From assembly GCA_020426085.1 (NCBI GenBank), contig JAGQQP010000207.1:1-7201 (forward strand): a stretch of DNA of 7,201 bases. Direction: 5' to 3'. The notes beneath the pieces are model-generated. The model was not told the DNA's origin, searched no databases, and saw only the letters and a program-made list of their open reading frames with translations. How positions within the stretch are numbered: position 1 is the first letter of the stretch; each line of letters begins with the position of its first letter. The stretch comes from Planctomycetaceae bacterium (GTDB lineage Bacteria > Planctomycetota > Planctomycetia > Planctomycetales > Planctomycetaceae). Below are positions 6,082 through 7,201 of this stretch, piece by piece. The translations under genes were made by a program, and so were the position numbers.

Positions 6082-7201
6082 TCAATGGGTTGAAATAACG
6101 GAAATATGTTTCTGAAACGCGGGATCGGTCTCGGGAAAATCACTGCGATAATGCACGCCTCGACTTTCACGGCGTTCAATCGCAGACCTGATCATCAACT
6201 GAGCAACCAGCAGCATGTTCTGCAGTTCCCATCCGGTCAGTGTTTTGAATTCACGATCGATCACATACCGGTCCCAGAAATCGACTTTGTCCATCGCGTT
6301 TTTCAGGGAATCGGCACTGCGGGTGATGCCCACGTCACGCCACATCAGGCTGGCCAGTGAGTTCCGCAGGTCTTTACTGTTTAAATCTTCGTCGGAACGT
6401 TTTTCAACCTCCCAGTCCGGCAGCAGGGAAGCGGAATACTGATCCGGCTGGCTCAATGCCGCCTCGGATGCACCCCGTCCCGCGGCGGCGCCAAAGATCA
6501 AACCTTCCAGCAGACTGTTCGACGCCAGTCGATTACTGCCGTGCAGTCCGGTCGAAGTTACTTCGCCGGCCGCCCACAGATTCGGCACCGAGGTCCGTGC
6601 CTGCAGGTCGGTCTTCACACCACCAATCATATAATGTGCACCGGGTCGGACGGGGATCTGATCTTTTGACAGATCCAGTCCGAAGCTTGCGCAGACTTTG
6701 CTGATGTTGGGAAATCGTTCTTTCACCAGCGATTTATCCAGATGGGTCAGATCCAGATACACACAGGAATGACTGGTCTTCAGCATGCGATCGGTAATCG
6801 CCCGGCTCACGATGTCGCGGTGTGCCAGTTCCAGATCGGGATGATAATCGGCCATGAACCGCACGCCGTTACAGTCGCGCAGATAAGCGCCTTCGCCGCG
6901 TACTGCTTCGGAAATCAGATATCGGGCACCGCCGGCAATGTAAAGGACTGTCGGATGGAACTGCATGAACTCCATGTCCTGCAGCAGTGCTCCCGCACGA
7001 AAGGCTAATGCGTGTCCATCGCCGGTCGCCAGGGGGGGATTGGTCGTTTCACGAAACAGGCAGCCCGCGCCCCCGGTAGCGAGAATCACCTGCTTGGCCC
7101 AGATCAGGGTTTTGCCGTGATAGCGGTTCCAGATGATCGCACCCCGGCACTTGCCTGCTTCGGTGACCAGGTCGATCGTTGGTGTTTTCGTCCAGGTCTG
7201 A
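6082..7201 (-). CDS. nadB: L-aspartate oxidase, N-terminally truncated by the window edge
   Basis: The frame is open from the right edge (first full codon at 7200) to the TGA at 6084-6082, giving 372 residues; the N-terminus with the FAD dinucleotide motif is outside the window. NadB oxidises L-aspartate to iminoaspartate with FAD, the first step of de novo NAD synthesis, in the cytosol. Visible motifs, numbered in this fragment: VILATGGAG (38-46), QFHPT with His82, HRDIVSRAI with Arg128, GAHYMIGGV with His189, WAAGEV with Glu213, and SNRLASNSLLEG with Arg224. The His/Arg/His/Arg spacings (46, 61, 35) equal those I recall for H244, R290, H351 and R386 of the E. coli enzyme, so about 162 residues are missing. 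The C-terminal ESRGVHYRSDFPE is typical of NadB and argues against succinate dehydrogenase or fumarate reductase flavoproteins. A GTG at 7089 is internal, not the start. Confidence 0.96.
   Translation of the reverse strand, partial: QTWTKTPTIDLVTEAGKCRGAIIWNRYHGKTLIWAKQVILATGGAGCLFRETTNPPLATGDGHALAFRAGALLQDMEFMQFHPTVLYIAGGARYLISEAVRGEGAYLRDCNGVRFMADYHPDLELAHRDIVSRAITDRMLKTSHSCVYLDLTHLDKSLVKERFPNISKVCASFGLDLSKDQIPVRPGAHYMIGGVKTDLQARTSVPNLWAAGEVTSTGLHGSNRLASNSLLEGLIFGAAAGRGASEAALSQPDQYSASLLPDWEVEKRSDEDLNSKDLRNSLASLMWRDVGITRSADSLKNAMDKVDFWDRYVIDREFKTLTGWELQNMLLVAQLMIRSAIERRESRGVHYRSDFPETDPAFQKHISVISTH

Noticed and set aside
1..7201. CRISPR arrays, tRNA or rRNA genes, insertion sequences, attachment sites
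   Set aside because: No spaced identical repeats of CRISPR type, no tRNA-like cloverleaf or rRNA signature, and no transposase or terminal inverted repeats were seen on either strand by eye.

Overview
All recognisable genes in this window lie on the minus strand, so transcription runs from high to low coordinates. The gene content suggests a member of the Planctomycetota, possibly Gimesia-like: a membrane-anchored leucine-rich-repeat protein with a near-perfect 24-residue period, a DUF2089-type helix-turn-helix protein beside a tiny glycine-rich membrane protein, a soluble hybrid histidine kinase, moderate GC genes and AT-rich intergenic DNA. This placement is inference from style of gene content, not from a marker gene.

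Right part (7201 to 4358): the C-terminal two thirds of L-aspartate oxidase (nadB) runs in from the right edge. It is followed after 25 bases by a classical short-chain dehydrogenase/reductase with a strong Shine-Dalgarno sequence, then after 16 bases by an LRR protein with one N-terminal membrane anchor. The tight spacing argues for one transcript. NadB supplies iminoaspartate for NAD synthesis; the SDR would use NAD(P)(H); the job of the LRR protein is unknown.

Middle (4357 to 2503): a 229-base spacer with a 21-bp-spaced direct repeat precedes a 541-residue cytosolic hybrid kinase (REC-HisKA-HATPase-REC) with all key residues intact and no obvious partner gene next to it. Below it lies about 0.45 kb of non-coding DNA (2502 to about 2064) with a triple TTTCGTG repeat and several small perfect hairpins.

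Left part (2070 to 1): a likely regulatory/proteolytic cassette. A DUF2089-like DNA-binding protein is preceded by a good -35/-10 pair, each element embedded in a 15-bp perfect palindrome, and the promoter position suggests a leaderless start at 2027. Next comes a 119-residue three-helix membrane protein with a glycine-zipper first helix. Seventeen bases later begins an exported or lipid-anchored protein, open to the left edge, with the hallmarks of the caspase-fold C25 (gingipain-like) peptidase family: GGHG, then NGACYTG thirty residues later, and a C-terminal LFGDPAL. This third gene and its association with the other two are the most interesting content of the window.
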